Source: Parapusillimonas granuli (lineage in GTDB: Bacteria; Pseudomonadota; Gammaproteobacteria; Burkholderiales; Burkholderiaceae_B). From it: DNA of 64,000 nt. The notes under the pieces were generated by a model. That model was not told where the DNA came from. It ran no database searches and saw only the letters and a list, made by a program, of their open reading frames with translations. A program made the position numbers and the translations under genes. Shown here piece by piece: positions 40,612-48,346 of the stretch. Position 1 is the first letter of the stretch, and each line of letters begins with the position of its first letter. Location: positions 124,001-188,000 of the forward strand of contig NZ_JACCEM010000004.1 in NCBI RefSeq assembly GCF_013416525.1. Reading direction: 5' to 3'.

Positions 40612-41538
40612 ATGGACACTCTGATCATCACCGACGTGGCCCCGCGCGACGGCCTGCAGAATCAGCCCACTTTCGTTCCCACCGAGGCCAAGCTGGAGCT
40701 GATCCGGCTGCTGCATGCCGCCGGCGTGCCCAGCATCGAAGCCTGCAGCTTCGTGTCGCCCAAGGCGGTGCCGCAGATGGCCGATGCGGCCGAATTGATG
40801 GCCGCAGTCGGCCGCCGGCTGCCCGAGCTGCGGACCTCGGCCCTGGTGCCCAATCAGAAGGGGCTGGAACGGGCGCATGCGGCCGGCGTGCGCGAAGTGG
40901 CCGTGGTGCTGTCCGCCACCGAAACCATGAACCAAAAGAACATCAACATGGATCTGGCGCGCGCCACGGCGGTCTGCGAGGACACGCTGCAGGCGGCGCG
41001 CGCGCTGCAGCTACGCACGCGCGCTTACGTGGCCGTGGCGTTCGATTGCCCGTTCGAGGGGCCTACGCCGCTGAATACCGTGCTGCGCCTGGCCATCCGC
41101 ATGGCGCGCGCCGGGGCCGACGAAATCGTGATCGCCGACACCATCGGCTCGGCTTCGCCGGGCACGGTCAAGACGCGGTTCGATGCCCTGGCGGGCGAGC
41201 TGCCGGTGGCCACGCTGGCCGCGCATTTCCACGACACCCGCGGCATGGCCGTGGCCAATGCCTGGGCCGCCATTCAGGCCGGCATACGGCGCCTGGACGC
41301 CAGCGTGGGCGGCATCGGCGGCTGCCCGTTCGCGCCCGGCGCGGCCGGCAACGCCGCTACCGAAGACCTGGTGCTGATGGCCGAGGGCAGCGGCCTGCAC
41401 ACCGGCATATCCCTGTCCGGCCTGTTGAAGGCCGTGACATTCGCCCAGGCCCAGCTGGGCCGCGAACTGGGCGGACGCAGCATGGCTTGGCTGCGCCGCC
41501 GCTACGCCGGCCACGATGCCGTGCCGGCATCTTCCTGA
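40612..41538 (+). CDS. HMG-CoA lyase family protein
   Basis: 308 aa TIM-barrel lyase of the DRE family. The metal-site and catalytic motifs are intact: DVAPRDGLQNQ, HFHDTRGMAVAN, and the C-terminal Cys-containing GIGGCPFAPGAAGN. HMG-CoA lyase splits 3-hydroxy-3-methylglutaryl-CoA to acetyl-CoA and acetoacetate; related enzymes cleave citramalyl- or similar acyl-CoAs. Paired with a CoA-transferase 12 bp upstream, it would take an imported tertiary hydroxy-dicarboxylate to central metabolites. Confidence 0.92.
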   Translation: MDTLIITDVAPRDGLQNQPTFVPTEAKLELIRLLHAAGVPSIEACSFVSPKAVPQMADAAELMAAVGRRLPELRTSALVPNQKGLERAHAAGVREVAVVLSATETMNQKNINMDLARATAVCEDTLQAARALQLRTRAYVAVAFDCPFEGPTPLNTVLRLAIRMARAGADEIVIADTIGSASPGTVKTRFDALAGELPVATLAAHFHDTRGMAVANAWAAIQAGIRRLDASVGGIGGCPFAPGAAGNAATEDLVLMAEGSGLHTGISLSGLLKAVTFAQAQLGRELGGRSMAWLRRRYAGHDAVPASS

Positions 41539-41593
41539 GCGGCGGCATCCGCCACACGCCAGATTCCGTACAACAACACCAAGGAGACACCCC

Positions 41594-42601
41594 ATGCACA
41601 ACCCCTTCCGATACTCGGGCCTGCTGCGCACCGCACTGGCCCCTCTATGCGCCGTGCTGGCCCTGGCGGGGCCGGCCGCCGATGCCCGCGAGACGGCGCA
41701 GCAATATCCATCCCGGCCCATCCGCTTGATCGTGCCGTTCGCGCCCGGCGGCGTCACCGACACCGGCGCGCGCCTGGTAGCCGACAAGCTCGGACAGCGC
41801 CTGGGCAAGCAGGTGATCGTGGACAACAAGCCGGGCGCCTCGGGCAACATCGGCACGCATATGGCGGCGCAGGCCGAGCCGGACGGCTACACGCTGGTGG
41901 TGGGCTTCGACGGCACACTGGTCGTCAACCCGCACGTGCATCGCAACATACCGTTCGACACCTTGAAAGACTTGGCGCCGGTCAGCAAGATCGGCGATGC
42001 CGCGCTGATCATCGTGGCCAATCCGGCCCTACCGGCCAACACGCTGCAGGAACTGATCGCCTATTCCAAGAAGGAGCCCAATGGCGTGTCGTATGGCAGC
42101 GCCGGCGTGGGCAGCACGCCGCATCTGGCCGGCGAACTGCTGAGCCGGCAAACCGGCGCCCGCTTCGTGCACATACCGTACAAGGGCGGCGGCCAGGCGA
42201 TGGCCGACGTGGTGGGCGGCACGCTGCCGATGCTGTACACGGCGGTGGCGGGCGCCTATCCGTATGTGCAGCGGGGGCAGATCAAGGCCATCGCGGTCAG
42301 CACCGAGGCGCGGCTGGCCTCGCTGCCCGATGTACCCACCGTGGCGGAATCGGGCGTGCCGGGGTTCGTGTCCAATTCCTGGATCGGCATCCTGGCGCCC
42401 GCGGGTACGCCGGACGATATCGTGAACAAGCTGCAACACGAAATCCATGCCATCGTGCATACGCCCGAGACCAAGGAGCGCCTGGCGGGCCTGGGCATCA
42501 CCGCCTCGGGCAATGCGCCGGATGAGTTTCGCCGCCAGATCGCGAGCGACCTGGCCAAATACGCCGATATCGTGAAAGCGGCGAATATTCAGGCCGACTG
42601 A
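41594..42601 (+). CDS. Bug-family (TctC) periplasmic solute receptor
   Basis: 335 aa from an ATG with AAGGAG 8 bp upstream. Signal peptide ends near GPAADARE; the family segments YPSRPIRLIVPFAPGGVTDT, KQVIVDNKPGASGNIG and VGSTPHLAGELL are present. It is third in the PrpR-controlled operon and is probably the receptor for that pathway's substrate. Confidence 0.93.
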   Translation: MHNPFRYSGLLRTALAPLCAVLALAGPAADARETAQQYPSRPIRLIVPFAPGGVTDTGARLVADKLGQRLGKQVIVDNKPGASGNIGTHMAAQAEPDGYTLVVGFDGTLVVNPHVHRNIPFDTLKDLAPVSKIGDAALIIVANPALPANTLQELIAYSKKEPNGVSYGSAGVGSTPHLAGELLSRQTGARFVHIPYKGGGQAMADVVGGTLPMLYTAVAGAYPYVQRGQIKAIAVSTEARLASLPDVPTVAESGVPGFVSNSWIGILAPAGTPDDIVNKLQHEIHAIVHTPETKERLAGLGITASGNAPDEFRRQIASDLAKYADIVKAANIQAD

Positions 42602-42648
42602 CGCCTCGCCGGAGGCCCGTCAATGCCAAAAGGCAGGCGGCACTGGCT

Positions 42649-43263
42649 CTAGCGCAGCGCCGCCACCCTGATCGCTCTGGCTCCGCAGGCCCGCAGCAAT
42701 TCCGCGTCGTGGCTGGCAAACAGCACGACGCGGTCCCGGGACCAGGCCTTGAATCGTTCGGCCAGCACGGCGCGGGCGGACGCGTCCAGCCCATTGCTGG
42801 GGCCGTCTGCGATGACGACGGCGGGGGCGCCAATGGCGGCGGCCGCCAGGAAGAACTTGCGGCGCGTGCCCGTCGACATTTGCTCGAAGCGCTTGTCCAG
42901 ATGCGGCTCCAGCCCGAGCTCATCTGCCAGGCCGAACGCGGCATCGCCGAGCTCCGCGTTCTTCTCCAAGGCGGCTTGCTCCAGCAAGCCCCGCCCCGTC
43001 AGCATGGGAAACAGCAGGCAATCGTCGGGCACATAAGCCATGCGGGCCTTGGCCTGTTTTGGTGTCCGGATCAGTGAATGCCCGTCTATCCAGGCTTCTC
43101 CCTCGTCCGGCGCGATGGCGCCTGCGATGATGCCGAGCAGGCTGGATTTGCCCGTGCCGTCTTCTTCGCATAGCGCCACGCACCCAGGCTGGAAGGCATG
43201 AGTCAGCCCCTGGAATACGAAGTGGTCGCCATAGCGCTTGCTGAGGTTGTCGATGCGTAGCAT
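42649..43263 (-). CDS. Orphan ABC-type ATPase with degenerate nucleotide-binding motifs
   Basis: 204 aa from MLRIDNLSKRYG. The fold is ABC ATPase, but Walker A reads EEDGTGKS (33-40), missing the first glycine; the signature is MSTGTRRK (129-135); and Walker B ends ADGPSNGLD (152-160), with Gly154 where the catalytic Glu normally is. The switch His is present (SHD, 184-186). No permease gene is adjacent. It may bind ATP but hydrolyse it poorly; function unknown. Confidence 0.85.
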   Translation of the reverse strand: MLRIDNLSKRYGDHFVFQGLTHAFQPGCVALCEEDGTGKSSLLGIIAGAIAPDEGEAWIDGHSLIRTPKQAKARMAYVPDDCLLFPMLTGRGLLEQAALEKNAELGDAAFGLADELGLEPHLDKRFEQMSTGTRRKFFLAAAAIGAPAVVIADGPSNGLDASARAVLAERFKAWSRDRVVLFASHDAELLRACGARAIRVAALR

Positions 43264-43361
43264 GTTCTGAAGTGTACCTTGCCTGGCTGCAATGATTTTC
43301 CGGGGCAATCCGTCTAATATCGGCCCATGCGAGCCCAGCTTCAAACTCCCAAGGAGAAAAC

Positions 43362-43949
43362 ATGACCCGAGCCGACCCGATAAGCCAGGCGGCAGTCAGC
43401 CGTTTCCCGGTTCCCGATCTGAATGACATGCCCGACGACATCCGCGAACGGATCCTCGCGGTTCAGGAAAAATCCGGATTCATTCCCAATGTTTTCCTGA
43501 CGCTCGCTCACCGGCCCGATGAGTTCCGAGCCTTCTTCGCTTATCACGACGCGCTGATGGAAAAGCCCGGCAATCTGACCAAGGCCGAGCGGGAAATGAT
43601 CGTCGTGGCAACGAGCAGCGCCAATCAGTGCCAGTATTGCGTTATTGCGCATGGCGCCATCCTGCGCATCCGCGCGAAGAACCCGCTCATCGCCGATCAG
43701 ATTGCGAGCAACTACCGTAAAGCCGACGTCACCGACCGCCAGAAGGCGATGCTGGATTTCGCCATGAAGGTCGCGCAAGCCGCCCACCTGGTCGGCGAAC
43801 CCGACTTCGAAATACTGCAGGCGCATGGCTTTACCGAAGAAGACATCTGGGACATGGCCGGCATTGCGGCGTTTTTCGGCATGTCGAATCGCCTCGCGAA
43901 TGTGTCCAATATGCGTCCTAATGCGGAGTTCTATTCGCTGGGCCGATGA
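43362..43949 (+). CDS. AhpD-like alkylhydroperoxidase / peroxidase-related protein
   Basis: 195 aa with an AAGGAG ribosome site. CMD-domain protein of the uncharacterised peroxidase-related group: FIPNVFLTLAHRPDEFRAFF and the redox motif CQYCVIAHGA (CxxC with His) are typical. It is a likely thiol peroxidase-type detoxifier. It is divergent from the ABC ATPase and upstream of the broken hicB. Confidence 0.9.
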   Translation: MTRADPISQAAVSRFPVPDLNDMPDDIRERILAVQEKSGFIPNVFLTLAHRPDEFRAFFAYHDALMEKPGNLTKAEREMIVVATSSANQCQYCVIAHGAILRIRAKNPLIADQIASNYRKADVTDRQKAMLDFAMKVAQAAHLVGEPDFEILQAHGFTEEDIWDMAGIAAFFGMSNRLANVSNMRPNAEFYSLGR

Positions 43950-44019
43950 AGATCCTGGAAAGCCATAGTGAAAATCTGGCCCGGCAATGACCGGGATACA
44001 CCGCACTCAAGGAGCCACT

Positions 44020-44395
44020 ATGTTTTACCCTGCTCAATTTGAAGTTGCTCCAGAAGGTGGCTTCGTCGTCACCTTTCGCGTCATCCCCGAAGCCATCACC
44101 CAGGGCGATACCGAGGAGGAAGCCATGGAAATGGCCAAGGATGCGCTCGTCACCGCCATGGATTTCTATTTCGAAAACCGACGCAACGTTCCAGCTCCCT
44201 CCGCCGCTCTCCCGGGCGAACGGTTGGTGCCGCACCACCCAGCGCGTATACGCCAAGGTGCTGTTACTCAATACCTTCCTGGATAGCCGCGTGACACAAG
44301 CGGAGCTCGCCAGAATGATGGGCATGCGGCCACAAGAGGTAACGCGCATCATGGATCTAGGCCGCAGCCCTTACTCCGTTAGTGCACTTCAGTAA
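44020..44395 (+). pseudogene. hicB: HicB-type antitoxin, frameshifted and truncated
   Basis: The ATG at 44020 (AAGGAG upstream) begins MFYPAQFEVAPEGGFVVTF, then IPEAITQGDTEEEAMEMAKD, the HicB fold. Near 44230 the frame breaks; the HTH part continues one frame over as KVLLLNTFLDSRVTQAELAR and MRPQEVTRIMDL, then ends early at a TAA. No HicA toxin gene is upstream, where it normally lies. I read it as a decayed solitary antitoxin. Confidence 0.8.
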
Positions 44396-44531
44396 TCTCT
44401 TGAATGGCTGTCGGATTATTTTCAGGGTTTATTCCGACGATTGCCCAACCAAGCGAGGCAGAACCCAGTCCAGTGCCAACCGATAGCGAAACGGCATTAG
44501 CGCCTCCTATATTCCCTTTAAATCCAGCCAC
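44379..44531 (-). CDS. Possible 50-aa Gly-rich small ORF
   Basis: A GTG-initiated minus-strand frame encodes 50 residues with a Gly/Ala/Ser-rich hydrophobic middle (GGANAVSLSVGTGLGSASLG) and a polar end. It overlaps the end of the hicB remnant. It could be a small secreted peptide, the end of a lost gene, or chance; no family recognised and only a weak GAAG before the start. Confidence 0.2.
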   Translation of the reverse strand: MAGFKGNIGGANAVSLSVGTGLGSASLGWAIVGINPENNPTAIQEITEVH

Positions 44532-44610
44532 ACTATTTTATTTCTTCAATAGGATATCTGATTAGAATATGCGTACTGAATGCTAACAACTGAGAGATCG
44601 CACAAAATGG

Positions 44611-44640
44611 AAAAGCCGCTATACGCGGCTTTTCGCTTTT
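44611..44640. terminator. Rho-independent terminator-like hairpin
   Basis: Stem AAAAGCCGC (44611-44619) with GCGGCTTTT (44625-44633), loop TATAC, followed by CGCTTTT. It isolates the following respiratory cluster from upstream transcription. No intact gene directly precedes it on the plus strand. Confidence 0.7.
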
Positions 44641-44906
44641 CTGCATAAGCCAGGAACGCCCACCCAACCCCAGCGCCCCCGCGAAACTCCACCCCGCACG
44701 AGCCAGCGACGCGCCCCGCCACGCAACGCCGAAGCCCTGCAAAAACGCCACATCCGGCCTCAGCGCGGGCCTCTAAACCCGACCCAATCTTGATCTATGT
44801 TTGGCATCGGACGGATCGCCGCCGCAAACTATTGACGTATTTTTTTTTGGTCACTAATGTTTAACGGCGCTGATCGTCCCGCACGCTGAAAGATGGAGAA
44901 ATAACC
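44641..44906. other. Intergenic region upstream of the respiratory cluster
   Basis: This gap, together with the hairpin and small ORF before it, separates hicB from the cytochrome cluster. It must hold the cluster's promoter. I see TTGAT at 44790-44794 resembling one half of an FNR/Dnr box (the other half does not match), a TTGACG at 44834, and a run of nine T residues at 44843-44851. No convincing complete regulator site was found. Confidence 0.4.
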
Positions 44907-45077
44907 ATGCCAACGCCTGATCACAATAATCTAAACGATGTCGATGCGCCCGTACCATGGATGCAGCGACTGCTGGACAGTCCGTTCATTCTGCTTACCC
45001 TGGGGGTGATGATCCCGATGATCGTCTACAACCTGTGGGGAGTCATAGAAATACTGCTGCTGCCCACCGCCCAATGA
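44907..45077 (+). CDS. 56-aa single-helix membrane peptide, first gene of the oxidase/NOR cluster
   Basis: ATG preceded by GGAGAAATAACC. The 56 residues have a polar start and one transmembrane helix (about 27-52: FILLTLGVMIPMIVYNLWGV then IEILLL). Single-helix peptides of this kind (subunit IIa type) accompany ba3-like heme-copper enzymes and lie beside subunit II, as here (25 bp upstream). It is probably a structural subunit. It is short enough to be missed by automatic calling. Confidence 0.75.
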   Translation: MPTPDHNNLNDVDAPVPWMQRLLDSPFILLTLGVMIPMIVYNLWGVIEILLLPTAQ

Positions 45078-45102
45078 CCTGGAATATCCGGAGTATAGAA
45101 AA

Positions 45103-45642
45103 ATGAGCGCTATTCTTCCGCCGGCAGACCGGCTTTGGTATAAGCACCCGATCGACAGGGTTGAAGGGACTTGGATCGCCATCGCCCTTACATGGTGCAT
45201 TATCTTGTTCGCCATGATGACGGGCTGGCATATATGGGGCAAGCAGAACCTTTCCACTGAAACCTACCGCAGCACGTCGGCGCAATTCATGGAAAAAACA
45301 CAGGCCATGGTGGATAAATACACCGTGCGCACTGAAACCGAAGAGAAAATCCCCGTTGTCGCGCCGCCGGCCGGAAGCGATGTCTATCTGCTGGCGCGCC
45401 TATGGAGTTTCTGGCCCATTCTGGAGCTGGAAAAAGACAAAACCTACCGCTTGCACCTTACGGCCCTGGATTACAACCATGGTTTCTCACTGCAGCCGGC
45501 CAATATCAATATTCAGATGGTACCGGGTTTCGAGCACGTGGTAACGGTGACCCCGAACGAGTCTGGAACCTATTCGCTCGTGTGCAATGAATATTGTGGC
45601 TTGGGCCATCACCGCATGGTGAGCCGCCTATACGTTAAATAA
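45103..45642 (+). CDS. Heme-copper enzyme subunit II with CuA site
   Basis: 179 aa: one transmembrane helix (about 24-46) and a periplasmic cupredoxin domain. All CuA ligands are present: H126 (DYNHGFSLQP), C161, C165, H169 and M172 in CNEYCGLGHHRM. It is short, like subunit II of ba3-type oxidases and of the sNOR NO-reductase family. It would accept electrons from a periplasmic c-type cytochrome or cupredoxin and pass them to subunit I, encoded 28 bp downstream. Confidence 0.93.
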   Translation: MSAILPPADRLWYKHPIDRVEGTWIAIALTWCIILFAMMTGWHIWGKQNLSTETYRSTSAQFMEKTQAMVDKYTVRTETEEKIPVVAPPAGSDVYLLARLWSFWPILELEKDKTYRLHLTALDYNHGFSLQPANINIQMVPGFEHVVTVTPNESGTYSLVCNEYCGLGHHRMVSRLYVK

Positions 45643-45670
45643 AAAAACAAGAAAAATCAGGAGACAAACC

Positions 45671-47362
45671 ATGGCAACGACTTACCGTACCTGCCCGCGC
45701 TCCGGCCTGCAGTTCGAGCGCGACGCTGAACGACTCATCAAATTCAATATCGTCGCCGGCATATTGTGGCTGGCGTTCGGCGGCATCCTGGCCATAGGCG
45801 TGGTGCTTACGCGCTGGCCGGCGATCCGCTGGCTGGAAGCCCATACCTTCTACATGGTGCTTACCGCCCACGGCCTCGACATGCTGATTTTCTGGCTCAT
45901 GTTCTTCGAGGTCGCATTCTTGTATTTCTGCGCCTCGGTGCTGCTGCGATGCCGTATCGCGACGCCAAAGCTCGCCTGGCTGGGTTTTGCGCTGATGGCG
46001 ATCGGTTCGGTGCTGAACAACGTCGCCGTGTTCCGCGGCGCCTCCAGCGTGATGATGACCAGCTACGTGCCCATGATGGCCGAGCCGAATTTCTACCTGG
46101 GCATCATCCTGTTCGCCGTCGGCGCCCTGATCGGCTGCGCCGTGTTCTTCGGCACGCTGGTCGTGGCGCAGCGAGAAAAGACCTATGAAGGGTCGATGCC
46201 CCTGGTCACGTTCGGCGGTTTGACGGCCGCCATCATCATGGTGTTCACGCTGCTGTCGGGCGCATTCATCATCATTCCGGCCTGGCTGATGTCCATGGGC
46301 CTGATGACGGTCGACCCCCTGATCTACCGCACGGTATGGTGGGCGCTGGGACATTCGTCGCAACAGGTCAACGTTGCCATGCATGTCACGATCTGGTATT
46401 TCATCGCCGCCGTGGTGCTGGGCGCCAAGCCCATGAGCGAACGCGTCAGCCGCATCGCTTTCTTCCTTTACATCCTGTTCCTGCAGCTGGCCGCCGCGCA
46501 CCACCTGCTGGGCGACCCCGGCTTGTCCACGGCCTGGAAAATCACCAACACCAGCTATTTCATGTACCTTGCGGTGCTGGCCTCGATGCTGCACGGCCTG
46601 ACGGTACCCGGCGCCATGGAAGTCGCGCAGCGCCAGAAAGGCTTCACGAAAGGCCTGTTCGAATGGCTGCGCAAGGCGCCCTGGAGCAATCCCGCCTTTT
46701 CGTCGGTCTTCATTTCCCTCATCGGCTTCGGCTTCCTGGGCGGCATTACCGGTGTCATGATGGGCACCGAACAGCTCAACCTGATCATTCACAACACCAT
46801 CTACGTGCCGGGGCACTTCCACGCCACCGTGGTCATAGGCACCACCCTGACCTTCATGGGCGTCACCTATTATCTGATCCCCGTGCTGTTCAGGCGTGAA
46901 CTGATCGCCCCCACGCTGGCCAAGTGGCAGCCCTACGTGTTCGGCCTGTCGATGTACTTCCTTTGCCTGGTGATGATGGGGGCGGGCACGCTGGGGGTCT
47001 CGCGCCGCCACTGGGACATGGCCTTCCAGGGCGCCGCAATGGCCTATGAATGGCCGGGCGCCGCCTATCTGATGATGGCCTTGGTGGGCGTCGGCGGCAT
47101 CGCGGCCATCGCCGGCGGGATAATCTTCATCTACATCATGCTGGGCTCGCTGCTGTGGGGCCGCAAGCTGGAGGCAGGCGCGGCCAGCCCGAACTTCACG
47201 CCCGTGGGGCGCGCGTCTCCCAGCGTGGCGGCCCAGACGTATGGCTCGATCGGCTTCACCGCGCCGGGCACTTTCGCACTGGCCATGGTCTTCCTGGTGG
47301 CCTTCGTGGTCTATTACTTCATCAACTGGAAGTACTTGTCCACCCTGTGGGGTTTGAGCTGA
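45671..47362 (+). CDS. Heme-copper oxidoreductase subunit I, tyrosine-less (putative sNOR-type NO reductase)
   Basis: 563 aa, about 14 membrane helices. Heme and copper ligands are complete: H67 (helix II) and H384 for the low-spin heme, H382 for the high-spin heme (PGHFHATV), and H228, H277, H278 for CuB. In oxygen reductases of A/B type a Tyr four residues after the first CuB His is cross-linked to it; here the sequence is GHSSQQVN with Gln231/Gln232 and no Tyr, and there is none beside the helix VII His pair (AAHHLLGD) as in cbb3 enzymes. That points to NO rather than O2 reduction. The genes around it (CuA subunit II, heme O synthase, Sco) resemble norSY-senC. Confidence 0.85.
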   Translation: MATTYRTCPRSGLQFERDAERLIKFNIVAGILWLAFGGILAIGVVLTRWPAIRWLEAHTFYMVLTAHGLDMLIFWLMFFEVAFLYFCASVLLRCRIATPKLAWLGFALMAIGSVLNNVAVFRGASSVMMTSYVPMMAEPNFYLGIILFAVGALIGCAVFFGTLVVAQREKTYEGSMPLVTFGGLTAAIIMVFTLLSGAFIIIPAWLMSMGLMTVDPLIYRTVWWALGHSSQQVNVAMHVTIWYFIAAVVLGAKPMSERVSRIAFFLYILFLQLAAAHHLLGDPGLSTAWKITNTSYFMYLAVLASMLHGLTVPGAMEVAQRQKGFTKGLFEWLRKAPWSNPAFSSVFISLIGFGFLGGITGVMMGTEQLNLIIHNTIYVPGHFHATVVIGTTLTFMGVTYYLIPVLFRRELIAPTLAKWQPYVFGLSMYFLCLVMMGAGTLGVSRRHWDMAFQGAAMAYEWPGAAYLMMALVGVGGIAAIAGGIIFIYIMLGSLLWGRKLEAGAASPNFTPVGRASPSVAAQTYGSIGFTAPGTFALAMVFLVAFVVYYFINWKYLSTLWGLS

Positions 47363-47374
47363 TCAACACTCTGA

Positions 47375-47400
47375 CACGCCTGCCGCCCCAGGCAGGCGTG
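47375..47400 (+). promoter_or_regulatory. Hairpin between subunit I and ctaB
   Basis: Perfect 10-bp stem CACGCCTGCC / GGCAGGCGTG with a six-base loop in the 54-bp gap. No T-tract, so more likely an RNA-processing or stability element that sets different levels for the structural genes and the downstream six overlapping genes. Confidence 0.5.
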
Positions 47401-47416
47401 GTTGCTGGAGTAGAGC

Positions 47417-48346
47417 ATGAATCACACTGAAAACTCTCTTGCGCCGCCCACGCTGATCACGCCGGCGCCGGCCGTCTGCCCCGTGCACCCGCGCTGGCGG
47501 CTGGTGCTCAGTTTGTTCAAACTGCGCATCGGCGTGCTGATCATGTTTACGGCGCTCGCTGGAATGGCCATCGTCCCCAACGGGCTGGTGACGCCCTGGC
47601 AGACGCTGGTGCTGGCGCTGGGCGTGCTTGTGGCCTCGGCCAGCGCGGGCGCCTTCAACCAGTATGTGGAGGCCGACAGCGACCGCCTCATGGCGCGCAC
47701 GAAAGGCCGCGCCTTCGCCAGCGGCGCGCTGCAGCGGGGCCCGCGCTGGCTGGCGCTCATGCTGGCCATGCTGGCCGCGGCCGTGGCGGCCACCGGCCTG
47801 GCCACCAACTGGGTCGCCGCCCTGTTCGTACTGCTGGGCGCCTTGACCTATGCATTGGTCTATACCGTTGGACTGAAGCGGCGCACGCCGTGGAACATCG
47901 TCATAGGCGGCGCCGCTGGCGGTTTTGCCGTGCTGGCGGGCGCGGCGGCCGTGAGCCCGCAGCTCGGACCGCTGGCATGGCTGCTGGCGCTGGTGCTGCT
48001 GCTGTGGACGCCCCCGCACTTCTGGAGCCTGGCCATCGCCAACCGCGATCAGTACGCCGCCGCCGGCGTGCCCATGCTGCCGGTGGTCGTCGGGCCGGAG
48101 CGCGCCGCCCGCATCGTGCACTGGAGCACGATGGCGCTGGTGGCCGCCACGCTGCTGCCGCTGGGTTTCGGCGCCGGCTGGGCGTACGGGCTGGCGGCCG
48201 TGCTGGGCGGCGCGAATTTCCTGCGCAAGACGTCCGCCCTGGCCCGCGAGCCGGTGCGCGCGCGCGCGATGGCGGCATTCTTTGCATCCATGATGCAGCT
48301 GAGCGTGCTCATTCTGGGGGTCTGGCTCGATGCGGCATTGCGCTGA
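47417..48346 (+). CDS. ctaB: Protoheme IX farnesyltransferase (heme O synthase)
   Basis: 309 aa UbiA-family membrane prenyltransferase with about nine helices; makes heme O from protoheme. The prenyl-diphosphate motif NQYVEADSDRLMARTKGR (NxxxDxxxD) and the second conserved loop around WTPPHFWSLAIANRDQY are present. Its presence suggests the cluster's enzyme uses heme O or, with a CtaA elsewhere, heme A. It overlaps the Sco gene by 17 bp. Confidence 0.95.
   Translation: MNHTENSLAPPTLITPAPAVCPVHPRWRLVLSLFKLRIGVLIMFTALAGMAIVPNGLVTPWQTLVLALGVLVASASAGAFNQYVEADSDRLMARTKGRAFASGALQRGPRWLALMLAMLAAAVAATGLATNWVAALFVLLGALTYALVYTVGLKRRTPWNIVIGGAAGGFAVLAGAAAVSPQLGPLAWLLALVLLLWTPPHFWSLAIANRDQYAAAGVPMLPVVVGPERAARIVHWSTMALVAATLLPLGFGAGWAYGLAAVLGGANFLRKTSALAREPVRARAMAAFFASMMQLSVLILGVWLDAALR

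Noticed and set aside
44533-44751. 72-codon minus-strand frame over the terminator hairpin
   Set aside because: It crosses the hairpin and has no ribosome site or family; likely chance.
44788-44802. FNR/Dnr-like box upstream of the respiratory cluster
   Set aside because: Only one half (TTGAT) fits the TTGAT-N4-ATCAA pattern; the other half does not.
45635-47011. 458-codon minus-strand frame opposite the subunit I gene, rich in His and Gln
   Set aside because: It is the antisense of membrane-protein codons; composition is typical of antisense frames.
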